From Echinometra lucunter (taxonomy: Eukaryota; Echinodermata; Echinoidea; Camarodonta; Echinometridae): 64,000 nt of DNA. The stretch's first letter is position 1; each line of letters opens with the position of its first letter. Under the pieces are notes generated by a model that searched no databases, was not told the origin of the DNA, and saw only the letters and a list, made by a program, of their open reading frames with translations. The stretch is taken from NCBI GenBank assembly GCA_029962745.1, contig CM057165.1, forward strand, positions 19,753,226 through 19,817,225, written 5' to 3'. The position numbers were made by a program, and so were the translations under genes. Below are positions 46,180 to 59,470 of the stretch, piece by piece.

Positions 46180-47565
46180 CTGTGCACAGTAGTAAAAAAA
46201 AACAAAAAGAAAAACAAAAAAAACATGTGAGTGGTTAGTGGTTCAGCTCAAAAGCTCCATAAAAGCTCTGGAAGAACTGGAAAAAAAAGGACCTCTGGTA
46301 AAAACCTATAAAAAAAATGTAACTGCAGTGAAATAAATCTTGGTTGTGCAAATAACAACTCTAAAATATCCTCTTGAACTAAAATTCATTTTAAAACTCT
46401 TTTCTTTGAATTGCCTGACTTGCAGTTTGGAAAAGAAGCCAAGAGTTGTGGGAAAGAAGCCATGATTTGTAGAAAAAAGCCAGTCGTTAAAACAGAAAAG
46501 TCAATGATTGCATGAAGGAAAACAAGTAGGGAGGGGGGGGGGGCAGGTTGGTTGACAGGAATTGTAGGAAAGAAAAAAAACACCCTGGGGTGGTATTCTG
46601 AAAAGTATGTTAACTTTCATCCTCGGGAAAAATTTCAACTAACTATCAACTAGTTGTATAGAACAAACTATCATCATTGTTGCATGCACCGGTGCCTCTT
46701 AAAACTGTACCTGACTGCTGTCAGTTTCGCGCAGTTATCAGCCACTGGCTTATCCTTAATTTAATTTATTATGATCATTAACATCTTTTTTACTAACATA
46801 AAAGACAACATTACTTTAAAATACCACCCCAGGAATTTTGAGGAAAAAGTCAGAAAGTGAAAATTATGAGACCCAAGTCGAAGAGAAAATAGGTACAAAC
46901 GGAAACGAAGAAAAGGAAGAAGGAAATACCAATACCTTAAAATGTCAATATTAATACCGAGATAAGTATGTACACCTGCATAGTAAAGACCCTAATAACA
47001 TGTTTTAAATAATCTAAAATCAACTGAAACAATTTGAGCTCTGTTCGAATAGGGTTCTTTTAAAGGTTAAACAAAAAAATTGCTCAATAATTTGAAACTG
47101 AAATACGTCGTGGAAGTTCTATGATACAACAATACCACCAAAAAAACGGCCAATGTGCTCTGTGACAAAGTTTTACTTTAAAATTATTACGTCAAGCCCC
47201 TCATGACAGATACATATAACCGTGACCAAGCAATAAAAGCACTTCAACAAATTTCAATAGTCCCCAGTTCATGATGTTTTTTTTTTTTTTGTTTTTTTTT
47301 TCAAATGACTACTACTAACCTCACAAAGACTGCAAATATGATTAAATGGAATCCTATTTCACATTTCTATGCTTGGTTTGATTCCATTGTTCCATAACAA
47401 ACAATTATTGTTGGTATTTATAAGCTGACTCATCCCAATACAATTCATAAAATTAGACACGCACATGTACATCTAGGTCGGTGCTGCAAGTAATAAATGA
47501 ATGTAAAACCAAATGCTTTCTGCAACCTTCAATACAGACACCACACTCAGCTCACATATCAACTA
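46180..47565. other. RXR intron upstream of the DBD exon
   Basis: AT-rich with A and G runs. No zinc-finger-1 exon (CAICGDRSSG-type) is visible on the minus strand here. Confidence 0.5.
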
Positions 47566-47954
47566 TTAAAGGCATTGGCTAACTTTGTGAGCAGCTCATT
47601 TAAAAAATTCTCAAACTAAGATGAAACATGTGTATTAGTACTTGTATTTGTACTCAGAAACCCTGAAACCAACCATAATTTGAAATGAAAAACAGTCAAT
47701 AAGATGTAAATGCTGATTTTATTAGTGTTGGTCTCACAAGACACTTTAGCTAGAGGAGTATTCTGTGCAACCAACCACTATATTTTCTTCAAACATTGGT
47801 TTACATTTTTAATATTTAAAGATACTTACTGTCGACATTATACTTTGAAACTTTCAGACAGGTATTTTAAAACTATAACTTTAGTGTTTATACCATTGTC
47901 AAGTAGCAAAATGAGATTTTCTAAAATTCTCACAATGTTAGCCTTTTACTTTAA
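47566..47954 (+). mobile_element. MITE family B, copy 3 (right end decayed)
   Basis: Starts TTAAAGGCATTGGCTAAC; the interior aligns with the other two copies but with a deletion near 47755; the right end is degraded around CAATGTTAGCC, and the nearest TTAA is at 47951. Confidence 0.75.
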
Positions 47955-48021
47955 CTTCTTCACACCCGGATAAAATTTACCAGGGAGATGAGATGAAACA
48001 TAAACAGAACATACACAAAGA

Positions 48022-48062
48022 AAAAAAGGGGAGGGGGAAGGGGGGGAGGGGGGGGGGGTAAG
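48022..48062. repeat. G-rich run
   Basis: Mixed G and A tract with several G runs, followed by an A run at 48107. Confidence 0.8.
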
Positions 48063-48204
48063 AGGAAACTTTGGCATATAAGCTTGAACTTAGCTGTGGG
48101 GGAAAAAAAAAAAACAGAAAAATGAAATCTATCATCTTGAGTAATGTTCATGTACACTACTCCAAGCAGATTACCGGCATAACCAATATTATCGTAATTG
48201 ATAT

Positions 48205-48310
48205 CAGTCATTACCACCAATATCATCATCATCATTATCACCATCATAATCATTGTCATCGTCTTCACTATCATCACCAACACCATCATCATCAGCATCA
48301 TCTTCATCCT
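48205..48310. repeat. (ATC)n-like microsatellite
   Basis: Imperfect ATC/ACC triplets; open frames on both strands derive from it. Confidence 0.85.
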
Positions 48311-48547
48311 TGTCGGTTTATCGAGATGTTTATGAATGGATGATGAATATCCACTTCAAATTGGAAATGTCCTCCCATTCAGCCAAGGTCCTTAAACCAT
48401 TGAGCAAAGCCAAGATAACCCTGGCTACGGTAGACGGCAAATGTGTGTTATACCGATATCATATTAATGGGTTAATACATTCAGGAGAATGTCAAAGACC
48501 TGACAGACTATACATGTACATGATGTACCTATAGGCCTGTTTGGCTT

Positions 48548-48780
48548 AGGTGTCCCATACTAAAATTTAATGATTCCGTCTGCCTACGTCTAAATATTCA
48601 TATTAGACGGTGTCAGATGGAGGCAAATTAAAAAAATTGTGGCCATGAACTAGCACCATTTGCCAATGTCTAGATACGTCTGTAAACCAGCTGAAGAACG
48701 AATTTAAAAAGTCCAATAAACGTACAGTACACGTTCGTTTCTCAGACAGAATCGTTAAACAGTAGTATGGGACAGGGCCT
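48548..48780. mobile_element. MITE with GTGTCCCATACTA ends
   Basis: GTGTCCCATACTAAAATTTA at the left and AACAGTAGTATGGGACAGGG at the right are inverted. AGACGTCTAG-like TCTAGATACGTCTG and CGTCTAAATATTC repeats lie inside. Confidence 0.7.
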
Positions 48781-48949
48781 TATAACTAGGAGACTTCAAG
48801 TATACGTAAATAGTTAATTCATGCACTAACAGAGCAATGCACCTGACCCATTGCATAACACATTGAATCATCTTTCTTATTTTAGAAGCCCCCCCCCCTA
48901 TGATCAATATAACCCTGTCTTGACACACACAAAATTTGTCGTCTATACC

Positions 48950-49270
48950 GAAACAGTTTAGCTATACACTGAATTTGTGTGTCTGAACCCTGACTAATGA
49001 AACGACGTATGACGAAACCAGGGTCTGAGCGTCGTTTCAAACGAACTCAATACAGAGTTACGGTCCGTGTGTTCTGAACATACGGCAACCATAGAACAGT
49101 ATAACTGGTCGGGGCTCAACGTGAATGCGGGCGGAAGGACACATGATCTTGCCGGGACATCATGCACAGTAGGAAAGTGTGCATCAACAAGACGCTTCAT
49201 TTATAGAGTTTGGGATGTGTCTAGACACTCTCTTCACTATACAATGATTTTTCTTAATACATTTCTTTAT
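48950..49270 (+). repeat. Dispersed repeat family Q, copy 1
   Basis: Shares order and words with 52920-53270: TTTAGCTATAC, ATTTGTGTGTCTGA, CATGATCTTGCC, TGCGCAGTAG-type, GTTGGGATGTGTCT. By eye about 70% similar; no coding product is recognised. Confidence 0.7.
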
Positions 49271-49795
49271 TGAGATTCGGGATAAGCGTTTTGTATCTGA
49301 ACAGGCTGCAAATTACATTGTTATAAAACTGAATAGGTCTGTGCCCTCGAATGAAGTACCGGTAGACTCACAGCGAGTACTCAGCAGACATCCAAAGTGC
49401 ATGTAATACATCAACTCATTAAAAATGATGAATGATGAGGGAGAGGTATAATTAAAGAAGAAAATGGTTTTGAGATTAAGTAATTTAGCTGAAGTATTAT
49501 TCTATTCACATACATGTATGTCATAAAGATATAGTGCAAATATAAAAATGAAAGTACTGGTAATAAACTGCATATGACTGCAATGGGAGTGGGATCATAA
49601 TATTAATGATGTAAACAAAATAATTATTTACAACCTCTCCATGAAATGTAATCTTTAAAGGTTATGTAGTTTTGATGGGCCCCAAAAAATTATTTGTCAG
49701 GTTCCTTTGCTTTGAGATGAAAAAAATAGCAAGATACTTGCAAAACTAAATGCTCTAAAGTTTCTTTCTTCTTGGTAAAATGAATACCAAACTAA

Positions 49796-50508
49796 AGGCC
49801 CCATTCCACTATCATGATCTGGACGCCGATCTCTCCCTATCTACCGAATCGGCGGAGAGCAGGGAGAGCGTATAGGGGTCATTTTTAATCGGCAGCATCG
49901 TGGTGGCAGCATTGTGAGAACGCAGCAGAATCGGGTAGTTGCTCAGATCGGCAAGAAATTTTGAACATGTTCAAAACTTCATCCCGATCTTCCCGATCAA
50001 AACTCATCGTAAATCGAGTGGAAACAACGTAACTACATCGTAAACACAGCGGACTGAGCGTAGTAAGGTCTTTCTCAGCGTTGTTACAGCGGCACCAAAA
50101 CGGGATGTAGACTAGACGCCGGTGTGGTCCCGCTGCTGCCCCGATTTAATGACAACCTGTAATCGCTCTCTTACTGTAATTAAGGCGGGTTCCTACAACA
50201 CTTTCAGTACATTTCGTTTGCACTTTAACTACACTGTTCCCACTCTAGCTATGCTGATTCCATTTTAGTTACACTGTTGCTGCGCTTATTAAGATTTATA
50301 CAAGCTTGCGATGCACCTCTCGTCGCTAGATCACATCGGCTGAATCATTCACAATTTCCGTCGCTATCCCCAAAACAAAAATTTTTTTGTGCCACGAGAA
50401 AATCATGGAGTATTGGGCCCAGATCGGTCAATTTTCACCCGATCTTCCCCGACCTGAAAAAATTGCCAAATCATAGCTAGAGCGGCATAGTGGAATGGGG
50501 GGCTTAAT
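49796..50508. mobile_element. MITE, GCCCCATTCCACTAT ends, about 710 bp
   Basis: The left GGCCCCATTCCACTATCATG and right GGCATAGTGGAATGGGGGGC are inverted. The interior has CCGATCT..GATCGG words repeated. Moderately GC-rich compared with its surroundings. No transposase frame. Confidence 0.75.
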
Positions 50509-50509
50509 G

Positions 50510-51980
50510 AAATTCAAAAAAAATATTTGTCATCTCTGGTCAGCAACGTAAAACTCCAACATTGATACACATCATACAATGGTCAGCACTCATGTAACAC
50601 CAATGAGAGTTCTGTTTGCACAACAAATTTTCTTCTTGCTTTCAAAAAGCCAGAGAAATGGCTGATTTCTAAAGAATGAGAATTAACCAGGTGATCTATT
50701 TTATTTTCCCTTCTTCATCAAAATTGCGCAGTTGAGTTTGTTCAGCTTAAATGAAGTCGCTTCACTGTATTCAACAAGCAAAACATTGGTGAAACAATAG
50801 TTACAACAACTTTCGATCATTTGCCTTGCCTTCCTACCCTACGCAAACTGGAGCTTTTTATTTTAGGAAAAATTAAAATACAGAATCTCTTCTCTCTCAA
50901 ACACCAATATGTGACCATATGACTCAAAAAATCTGAAACTCTAAAACGAAATCCTCTTTTCCTTGCATGCGAGGCCCATGAGCCTATCTAGCACACGACA
51001 GTGGCAATGTATAGTGAAAAATGTTATGCGACGTGGGACACCCAATCAGAGAAGCCTCTGGTGTGGCCCAGCAGGTATATGTTCACTTTCATTTACTCTC
51101 TGCAAACTCCAAAGAGTTGACTGAAAAAAAAATCTCCCAGGAAAACTGATTTTTTTTTCTTCCCTTTCTGTGAGATTTACAACAAGATCTTTTTACAAAG
51201 CACTGATGAAAAATTGGGGATTCAAAATTTTCAATTAAAAAAAATCTCAAATTTTGAGATTTATTTTAACATTTCCCCATTTTTATCAAGTTCCAGCCCA
51301 GCAACTTCTGTCCCATTTTGTTGTGATGGGTAACATATGAAAAAAAAAATTATTCAAAGAGTTTCGTGACAATTTTCATTTTGCTATCAAGCTGTACATG
51401 AGCTTTAATATAAGTGGTTGTAAAATAGTGTACAATGGGCATTAATTGCAGTGGAATACAAGCACCTATTGAACAGGGAATGTAAAAACACAATTAGCGA
51501 TTGGTTGAGTAATTAATAATCTTGCACATTTTATAGCTACCCAGCTGTGGCTGTGCCATAATGTCACCATATGAAAAACACTTGATATTCCGAGGGAGTA
51601 CCCCAAGAGAGCACTTAACAGAATATCATGAAAAATTCATTGAAAGTTTACAATTATCCATGGTTCTTTCGGTTCTCAAATAAGTGGAAATCATTAAATA
51701 CATTCAATGGTTGTAGGTTTTGAGGTGATTTTGCAAACAGTGACTGCTTATCTAAATTACCAGTAAAACTGCACGAATTTCTAAAATCAAATAATATCTG
51801 GCTGGGGGTTACACCACAGCTTCTCATTCCATTTTACTCTCCCCCCTCCGACAAATGATCTATTTTTTTCTTACTTTTAGTACAGTCACTTGAGAGAGAA
51901 AATAGGGCAAAGTTCTATAAATAATCATACAAGATGCCTAGAATCTTATAAGAGCCTGCTGTTCACACTGGAATCTAAAC
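50510..51980. other. RXR intron, AT-rich
   Basis: No exon, hairpin or repeat of note was recognised. Confidence 0.5.
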
Positions 51981-51981
51981 C

Positions 51982-52202
51982 AAGGGGTATTTCACAAAGA
52001 GTTAAGTTGGACCTAAAGTCGCACTTAAATTCCTAGTTGCGTGCTGTATATTACGCATCACCGCACTGGTCAGATCATGCTCAGGGGATGCGTGCTCTCG
52101 GGAAGTCTATCAATGAGATTACACGTTAAATACCGGATGCGCATTGGCACTTACGCATGACTCCAAGTCCAACTTAACTCTTTGTGAAACACCCCCCAGG
52201 AA
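51982..52202. mobile_element. MITE with TATTTCACAAAGAGTTAAGT ends
   Basis: The left GGGGTATTTCACAAAGAGTT and right AACTCTTTGTGAAACACCCC are a long inverted repeat (about 30 bp). Confidence 0.8.
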
Positions 52203-52844
52203 TAGTAAATAGAAATCAGGTCACATTTCCGATGAATAATCGTGTATGGAACATTAATGATGTCCATACAGGCACATACCAAGAATCTACACTAGAAAAA
52301 AAAAAGGAAAATGAAAACATTTCTGATTAGAAAAAGAGATGGGACTATTCTTATAGCAGTTCAAGGTTGACTCACAGCAAGGGGAAACAAATTTTGTTCT
52401 AAAATCGTGCAATGGGGAATGACATCCGCACATGGACCACACCGTTCATAAAGAAATTGTGTCTGTTAATGAGAGAGACGAAACAGGGAACATTTCCGAA
52501 TAAAAGTGCAATGAGACTATCCTTGTTATGGTTTTAAGCTAACTCCAAGCAGGGATGGTGGGTATCCACACTGCAGCCGTCTCAATCTGCTTCCCTTTCT
52601 GAGGCCAATATCAACCTCCTCCTGAGCTGTTATCCCCCCAAATTCAGGTCGAGTTATAGCAAACTTCTCACGTTACCAATTTAGAAAAATGAAATTATGT
52701 AACGCATTTCAACTTAATGGTAAACTGTTCTGCTGATAATTCAATGTTCATTTGTCATTTACAGAGACAAAGTTTGCAAGAAATGTATACACACCCACAA
52801 GAGGAAAAACCATAGTTACTATTCAAAGAGGTTTTGAGAAGAGA

Positions 52845-52885
52845 AAGCAAGAGAGAGAGAGAGTGAAAGAGAGAGAGAGAGAGAT
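52845..52885. repeat. (GA)n microsatellite
   Basis: GA dinucleotides with a GTGAAA interruption, just left of the family Q copy 2. Confidence 0.9.
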
Positions 52886-52919
52886 ACGCACAAAAGGGAA
52901 ATGAACAGTGCTAGACTCA

Positions 52920-53270
52920 TACCAAAACGGTATAGCTATACGATGGATTTGTGTGTCTGAGCGCCGAATAACGAAATGATGTTTAAAGAAACGTCATATA
53001 ACGAGACTAGGATCTGAGCATTGTTTCCAACTAGAACTCGATAAAGAATCATGGCTCATGTCTGTCCTGATGTATGGTGACAACAGAACGGTATTACTGT
53101 GCAGGGCTTGACACGGGAGTGGTCGAAGGAGACATGACCTTGCCATGACAACATGCGCAGTAGAAAAATGCGCATCTATACACTGTTTCTTCTGAGAGGT
53201 TGGGATGTGTGTCTGAACCATCCGTAGGCTATATGATGACAATCTTATACAACATTTCTTTATAGAGTTT
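52920..53270 (+). repeat. Dispersed repeat family Q, copy 2
   Basis: Matches 48950-49270 in the same orientation (see there). The minus-strand frames in both copies are not conserved as protein. Confidence 0.7.
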
Positions 53271-53329
53271 CAGTATACATGTAAATGTTTTGTGTCTGAA
53301 CAGGGATGTCGGTGCAGTTTAACAGCTGT

Positions 53330-54940
53330 TAGAATACCAGCAGTGGCACAGCATGTAGTTCAGGTATACATGTACTAACACTATGCTGCTAAGTCATATG
53401 GCTTCAACACAAATGCCAAAAGAACAAAAAAAGTCATATGGCTTCAAAATCTCTATGTGATTAAGTGCAGACTTTATTTTCTACCATTAGAAAACACAAA
53501 CATCCACAAAAAAATTATATGACAAAAACTTGAGTATATATTTCAAGTACATGATGCTTGGAGACTTAAGTGAAATTCAATGAGCATCATGCACTTCATG
53601 GATTTTTGTCATCTTTTGCCGATTTTTGTTGTTTTTTTAAAACCCATATTTTGTGTCTGAAATGAAAACCCTCTGACCCGGCCTACAAGTTGTAGGTCAA
53701 CAGAAGTTGTAATGGATAAATTATTGTCCGATGCCATTCACCCAATTCATTTCTTCTTCATTTTCAATAATTATGTACAAGAATATTTATTAGGTTCTAA
53801 AAAGTCTCTACATCATTCACTATCAACTGCTGACAGTTGAAGCTCACGTCAACTGAGGAAGAAACAGTCTTGATGGTTTTTTTTTTTCCCAATTTCATTT
53901 CATTTATTTCCATTTCCAACAAACTGAAAAAAAAAAAAGTTAGTGTACATAAGGAAAAACTGCATATAATATAGCATTATAACATCACACAAGATGTCAA
54001 AAGAATTTGCATCAACTGAATAAGGTTGGAAAATTGTATACTAAAACACTGTGACATTTTGAAATTATTCCATTACGAATGAAAATTAGCCAAATGAAAG
54101 CAAACTAATTGAACTGCACGCACAGGACATCAGAATTTGGTGTAAAAGTTTTTATCTATAAAATTTTGCAAGGAATTCTTTTATGTGACATTGCTACTAA
54201 ACTACTGTTCCTTGTGGGGAGGGGTGCAGGAGCTGGGGGGGGGATGGAGAGCTTATTAATAATTTTCAGCATCACTGTTTAATCTGCTCATTAACAGTTC
54301 ATTGCTGATGTAACATGCAGTAGAAGCAAGATATTATTTAAAAAATGAATATTTTTCAACCACTTTTAAAATCTAGCAAAGAAATATAGCAGATTCTTGA
54401 ATTCAGTACAATTTACAGCATCATGCATATATTTTCAATTTCAACAACTACAATATGAATAAATAGTGCATCATGTATATAGGTAGAAGAGATCAGTGAA
54501 ACCTAGGCCGCTCCCTAAAATGGCAGCGCTTGGCCTCTATAATGTCAAGGTCATGTGGCTGGCTTCCAGTCCACCGCACCGAACAATACTGCATTATTAT
54601 AGCCCCACACACAGACAGATGGAGGCAGACGACATGGGAACGCACATTATGAGTGTGAGCTCTCGTACACAAACCAATACATTGCATGAAAGGGAGTCCT
54701 ACAAATACTACCAGAAGGTGCAAGCTACAGCTCATTCATTCATGTTCAACTCAAACCTAGTAGTAAGCCTAGCGCGCATACACACAACACACATGAGTGC
54801 CGCATTTATACTAATGGCATTATCTACCCCCTTTCCCCCCTCCCTCAATACTCTTACACAGAAAACCTGCATGACCGCAACACCCCTCTCCTTTTCCAAT
54901 TCATGTACCCACTAAAGTATACACATGAATGCCACATTTT
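53330..54940. other. RXR intron, mostly AT-rich
   Basis: A more complex stretch at 54490-54740 (CCTAGGCCGCTCCCTAAAATGGCAGC..) lacks a recognisable protein; it could be a regulatory or untranslated segment, but nothing proves it. Confidence 0.4.
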
Positions 54941-54944
54941 TAAA

Positions 54945-55330
54945 AAACAGAACAGCACAGAGTTCATTAATTTTTACTCAATTTGGCACTAGTTAATTCT
55001 ATATGAAGAGTTTGAAACACAAATACAGAACAAAATCCAATATGAATGAACATTGCAAAATTTGGATGTAAAATTTTCAACTGGCACACAGAAATGGTGA
55101 CTTTATCATTTTTTACTGCATTGCCAATTTAAGAGAGTTTAATAGTCATTAAATTGCTCTCATACGAGAATGGCACAACATACTGCTAACTCAAATTTCT
55201 TAAGTAAATTTCCCCTTTCTGCTAATATTCAATATGTATTAAACTCCCCCACATTCTGGAGCAGTAGATACCTACTGCAAATGTCACTATTAAGAGACAC
55301 TGAACTGCTCTTCATTAATATAATGATACC
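54945..55330 (+). mobile_element. MITE family A, decayed copy
   Basis: Keeps GCACAGAGTTCATTAATTTT, TACTGCATTGCCAATTTAAG, CTACTGCAAATGTC and flanking AT-rich sequence in family A order; ends are degraded. Confidence 0.6.
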
Positions 55331-58299
55331 CCTCCCCCTTAAAACATCCTTTCCTTATACACTTACAGACACAACATGCTCCAAAACCATACTATAAATA
55401 TAACAGAGCCCCCATCCCACCCAAACACTTACTATAGACACAACAAGCATTCCATATGTTAAACTGCCATACAAACCATACCCCCCCCCTTCCACCCTCT
55501 CCTTCATATTCTCACACCATTGGAATAAAAATCAAATAATACAACAACCTACCCCGCCCTTCTACTTTACCGCATACACACACACACGCACACATAACTG
55601 CTGCAGGCATGACTGCCATACTAATTAGACCCCCCCCCCCCCCCCTCCCTCCCATGCCTGCATACAGTATCCCCTCTCTTGATTAAATGTGCACTTGCAT
55701 GCATTTCAAATGGGACAATGAGCTGGAAGTTTTATGCATGCGTCATACAGCACATGGATACTGCATCAGATGATGAAGAACGACCGCATCCTTTAACATA
55801 ATTGGGTATTTTCCCCTTTCGGATATTTACTGGTGCTCGAATGTATAAATACGCTATTAAATGAAAAATCTAACATCCATTTCCAGGTAACAAAGGAAAA
55901 GGTTAGCTGATATGCATGAATCTATTTTGAGCTGTTTGAAAGTGATACATCCCAAAAAAGGAAACATTAATGGACTGTTTTGCAATTTTCCTTGTTTCTG
56001 TCCCAAGCATTGAAAAAAAATCTTATTACCTGAAAAAACTGTAATTTTTCAATTCAATTCAATACTTCTTCAATTCCAATAAAATATAAAACACAGTACA
56101 ATCGTGACAGAATAAAAATAAGTATGGATAAAAAAACCACAGGATAAGGTAAAATAATAAAACAATCCAACAGATCACGATATAAGATAAAGCATTGGTG
56201 GAATTGGAGGGCCATAAAAAAACCATATGGATTTGTCGAGACAATCACCCTAGATAAAAGTAAAATATATTGCATTGAATATTAATATACAAAATATACA
56301 TGTAGATAATTTGAATACATAATTAAGAATATATAGCATTTTTATTAAAAATAAATTTGACCGCATAAACCAGGCATAGAATACAAAGCAGTAACATAGA
56401 AATTTCAAATATTTGTGATTAAAGAGGATTTCAGCTTTCTCTTAAAGTTACACATTGAATAAGGTAACTTTATTTCTAATGGAAGATTTCAAGCTAACTG
56501 TTATCACTATATATTCTGCTTTTAACTAAATATGTGGGATTAAAGAAAGGTACTAAGTAAGTTAAAAACAAAACAAACAAAAACAAAACAAATGTAAAAA
56601 AATGCAAATGAAAAGGTGAATTACACAACCATGACTAAAGGAGTAAAAAATAATTTGGCATGTTATTTTTGTTTTCTTTTTCTTTTCTGTCATCCGGTAA
56701 TCAAATCTATAAATGTATCTGTATCTGTCTTAAAAATGCATCAAAAAGGCACAAATACTTAGAAATGTGTTATTTCACATGAAAAATGACTGCAACTATT
56801 TCATTTATTTTACCAGTAGTGGTGAGAGATTACATAAATTTTCTGTATTACTTAACTCATACAATTGTGACTTATACAATGTAAGGCAAAAACTCAGATG
56901 TCAAGACTAATTATCATATGTCTATATAATACATGTATGTAAAAAATTGTATTTTGTCATAATCATCCATTTCGTTATCTAATCTTCATGTGTAACTAAA
57001 TGAAGAGGAAAGGTCAGAGAAATGAAGAAAACTACAAAAGGAAATAACTTCAATTCCTGGTATAAAGACTACTGGATATGAATCACAAAACGGCCAAGGA
57101 TTTTCACGCATTTTACAGCTTCCCTGTCTGCAGAAAATCTCTACTCAACCGTGACATTTGTACTTGTGAGGAATTTTCAATTCATTCTTCGTTTTCCTTG
57201 GAGTTGAACGGAATTGCTAGACAAGGCTGAGCCGTTGTATTCCAGCACTAAAAGCTGACCTCACGTGCTTTGAAGTGTCAAAGTGTAATTCATTTTTATT
57301 AGGATACTAGTACTTGTACATGTTTGTTTAGAGTACATACATATACTCTACAAATGTGTGGTCTATGTAATGTATACTAGTAATGTTTTCAATTACATGC
57401 ATATCATAAAACAGAAGTAGAAAGATAAATGAGAGCAGTAAGTTATAAATGTGCCATTCCACGTTGGAAAAACAGTCACCTTACTGCACATTTATAGTGA
57501 AAACAATCACTTTGATAGCCCTGAATAGCCAAATCTTTGAATTAAGAAAAGCTGAAACAATAAGAATTCCACAATCTTAGTCTGTGTTGGTATAATGCAT
57601 GTTTGATTTTAAAAGACATGTTTGAAGTTTAAGATTGGTGCTTTTTTCTGGTAATTCCATTACCGAGGTGTTATACCATAATATCATGAATGTAAGAATA
57701 AAATTGTTGGAATGAAAGAGCTCACATGAAGGAATGGCCATGTTTACAGAGTATTAAATGGTGAGAAGAAAAGCAGAGTACGAAAGAGGCACAGAAAGTC
57801 TAAAAATGTTGGTAACGGAATTACACCCTTACCATGGAATTGCCCAAATAGCTCTACAAAGCTCTACAATAGATCTGCAAAAAGATTATTAAAGACACAA
57901 AAACACACACCAAACAAAACATAGCAAAACAAGCACAAACAAAAAACAAACAACAAAGAAATACATGTTTATATTAAAAAAAAAAAATGCATGACAATGA
58001 AATCTTTCTGCAGTAATTCTCAACTGTGATTAAATTGTAATGTTAGTGATGGAAGTTGGACAGACATGCTTGGAACTAGGCATATTTCATATCGATTTTT
58101 TTTTTTTAGAAGAAGGGTATTAAGTCATTTCACCTTTAATGCAGTCATATCATTTTATGTAGAATTAGTGCCCTTCTGGCTCTAAACATACAACATGCAG
58201 ATAGAAAGGCGATACCTCGTTATCATGCTGAATGAAAGTCTTTTTTAAAGATTTATTTTGAAGACATTTTTTCCCCCCATACAATAACAAGAGGATCAT
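55331..58299. other. RXR intron or 5' region, AT-rich
   Basis: A 21-base C run at 55630 and short AC and A runs (57900-57960) were seen. No credible exon was found on either strand. Confidence 0.45.
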
Positions 58300-58512
58300 A
58301 GACTTCAGACCTTCATTTTTTAGGAGAGCTATTACACTCCAGCTCCTACAGCTCTCCTAAAACTTTTCCAGGAGAATTAGTTATTGCTCTCCTGAAATTG
58401 CCGATAGTCAATAGTTTTTTTATTAAATCACACTCCTTGAACATCTCCTTAACCGTTTCAGGAGAGGGATTTATTGCTCTCCAGCATTTTTTTTTAAAAT
58501 GAAGCCCTGAAA
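58300..58512. mobile_element. MITE with CTTCAGRCCTTCATTTT-type ends
   Basis: The left ACTTCAGACCTTCATTTTTT and right AAAATGAAGCCCTGAA are inverted; TAGGAGAGC/GCTCTCCTAA arms follow inside, and AGGAGAG words recur in both orientations. Confidence 0.6.
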
Positions 58513-58959
58513 CTTCATAACTTTAAAGTTGAACAAAAGATAAAATATCATTTTCACGCACTTTATCCTTTGAAAACCCTAGTAACATGATCCACTTTAA
58601 AGCTATTCAAACACAGCAGTCTTTCTCAAATACATTCACACTATAGGTTAAATCTTTTCAACGCAGTATCACCATGGTACTTTCACGAGAACCTTCTGTA
58701 CATAATTTTTCCCCTGCAAAATGTCAAACTATTTATGCTCCATTTCACTAAAGGAAAAAAAAAAAGAAAATTATGTAAGAAACCTCCACGGAGTACGGAT
58801 CTGCAGGTATAGAGTAATGCATTTCTCCTGGCTTGCTGATGCAGACTTGACGTTGAGAGGATGGAGTAAATAATTTCCCTCATCAATTCTTAAAATCCAT
58901 GTTTGCCAAATGTTCGGCTTGGAAACCTTCCCCAGGGGAGTTCCTATGCAAAAAGGTAA

Positions 58960-59470
58960 ATGAGGCAACTATTTTTCACACCTACATTTTCCCCCTTTTT
59001 CTTTTCTATTTTCTTTTCACGGCGATGTCAGAAAGCGGAAGAGAGATGGGAGACAGAGAGAGAGAGTGAAAGACAGGAAGAAAGTAGGGTAGGAAGGAAA
59101 AGACAGAATACAGATGAGAGCAGGGGAGGGAGAGAGAGCAGGGGAGGGAGAGAGAGCAGGGGAGGGAGATGGATGAAGGAGAGAAAAAGAATATGAGGAA
59201 GGTAAAGCGGGCAAGCATAGAAAAGAGAAAGAGAGGGAAAGAGACCAGGAGAGAGAGGAAGAGATGGAGAGAAACAGAAGAATCGATGAGCACATTTAAG
59301 ATAGAAAAAAGGAAAGGAGAGAGAGAAAAGAAAGAGAGAGATAGAGAGGAAATGAGAGAAAGGGGAATGAGGAAGATTGGAAGCATGGACGGAAGAATAG
59401 AAAGAATGAGTGAAAAAGAGAAAAGAGGGAGAGAGAGAGAGAGAGAGAGTGTGAGAAAGGCAGTTGAGTG
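58960..59470. repeat. Polypurine tract, about 480 bp
   Basis: GA-rich on the + strand (polypyrimidine on the RXR strand). GGGAGAGAGAGCAGGGGA repeats near 59120 give an 18-bp tandem of three units. All long frames here are low-complexity artefacts. Confidence 0.9.

Noticed and set aside
58771..58943. First coding exon of RXR (short frame MHYSIPADPYSVE)
   Set aside because: A good acceptor-like TTTTTGCATAG precedes it, but the donor (GTTTCT) is poor and the residues do not match a known RXR N-terminus.
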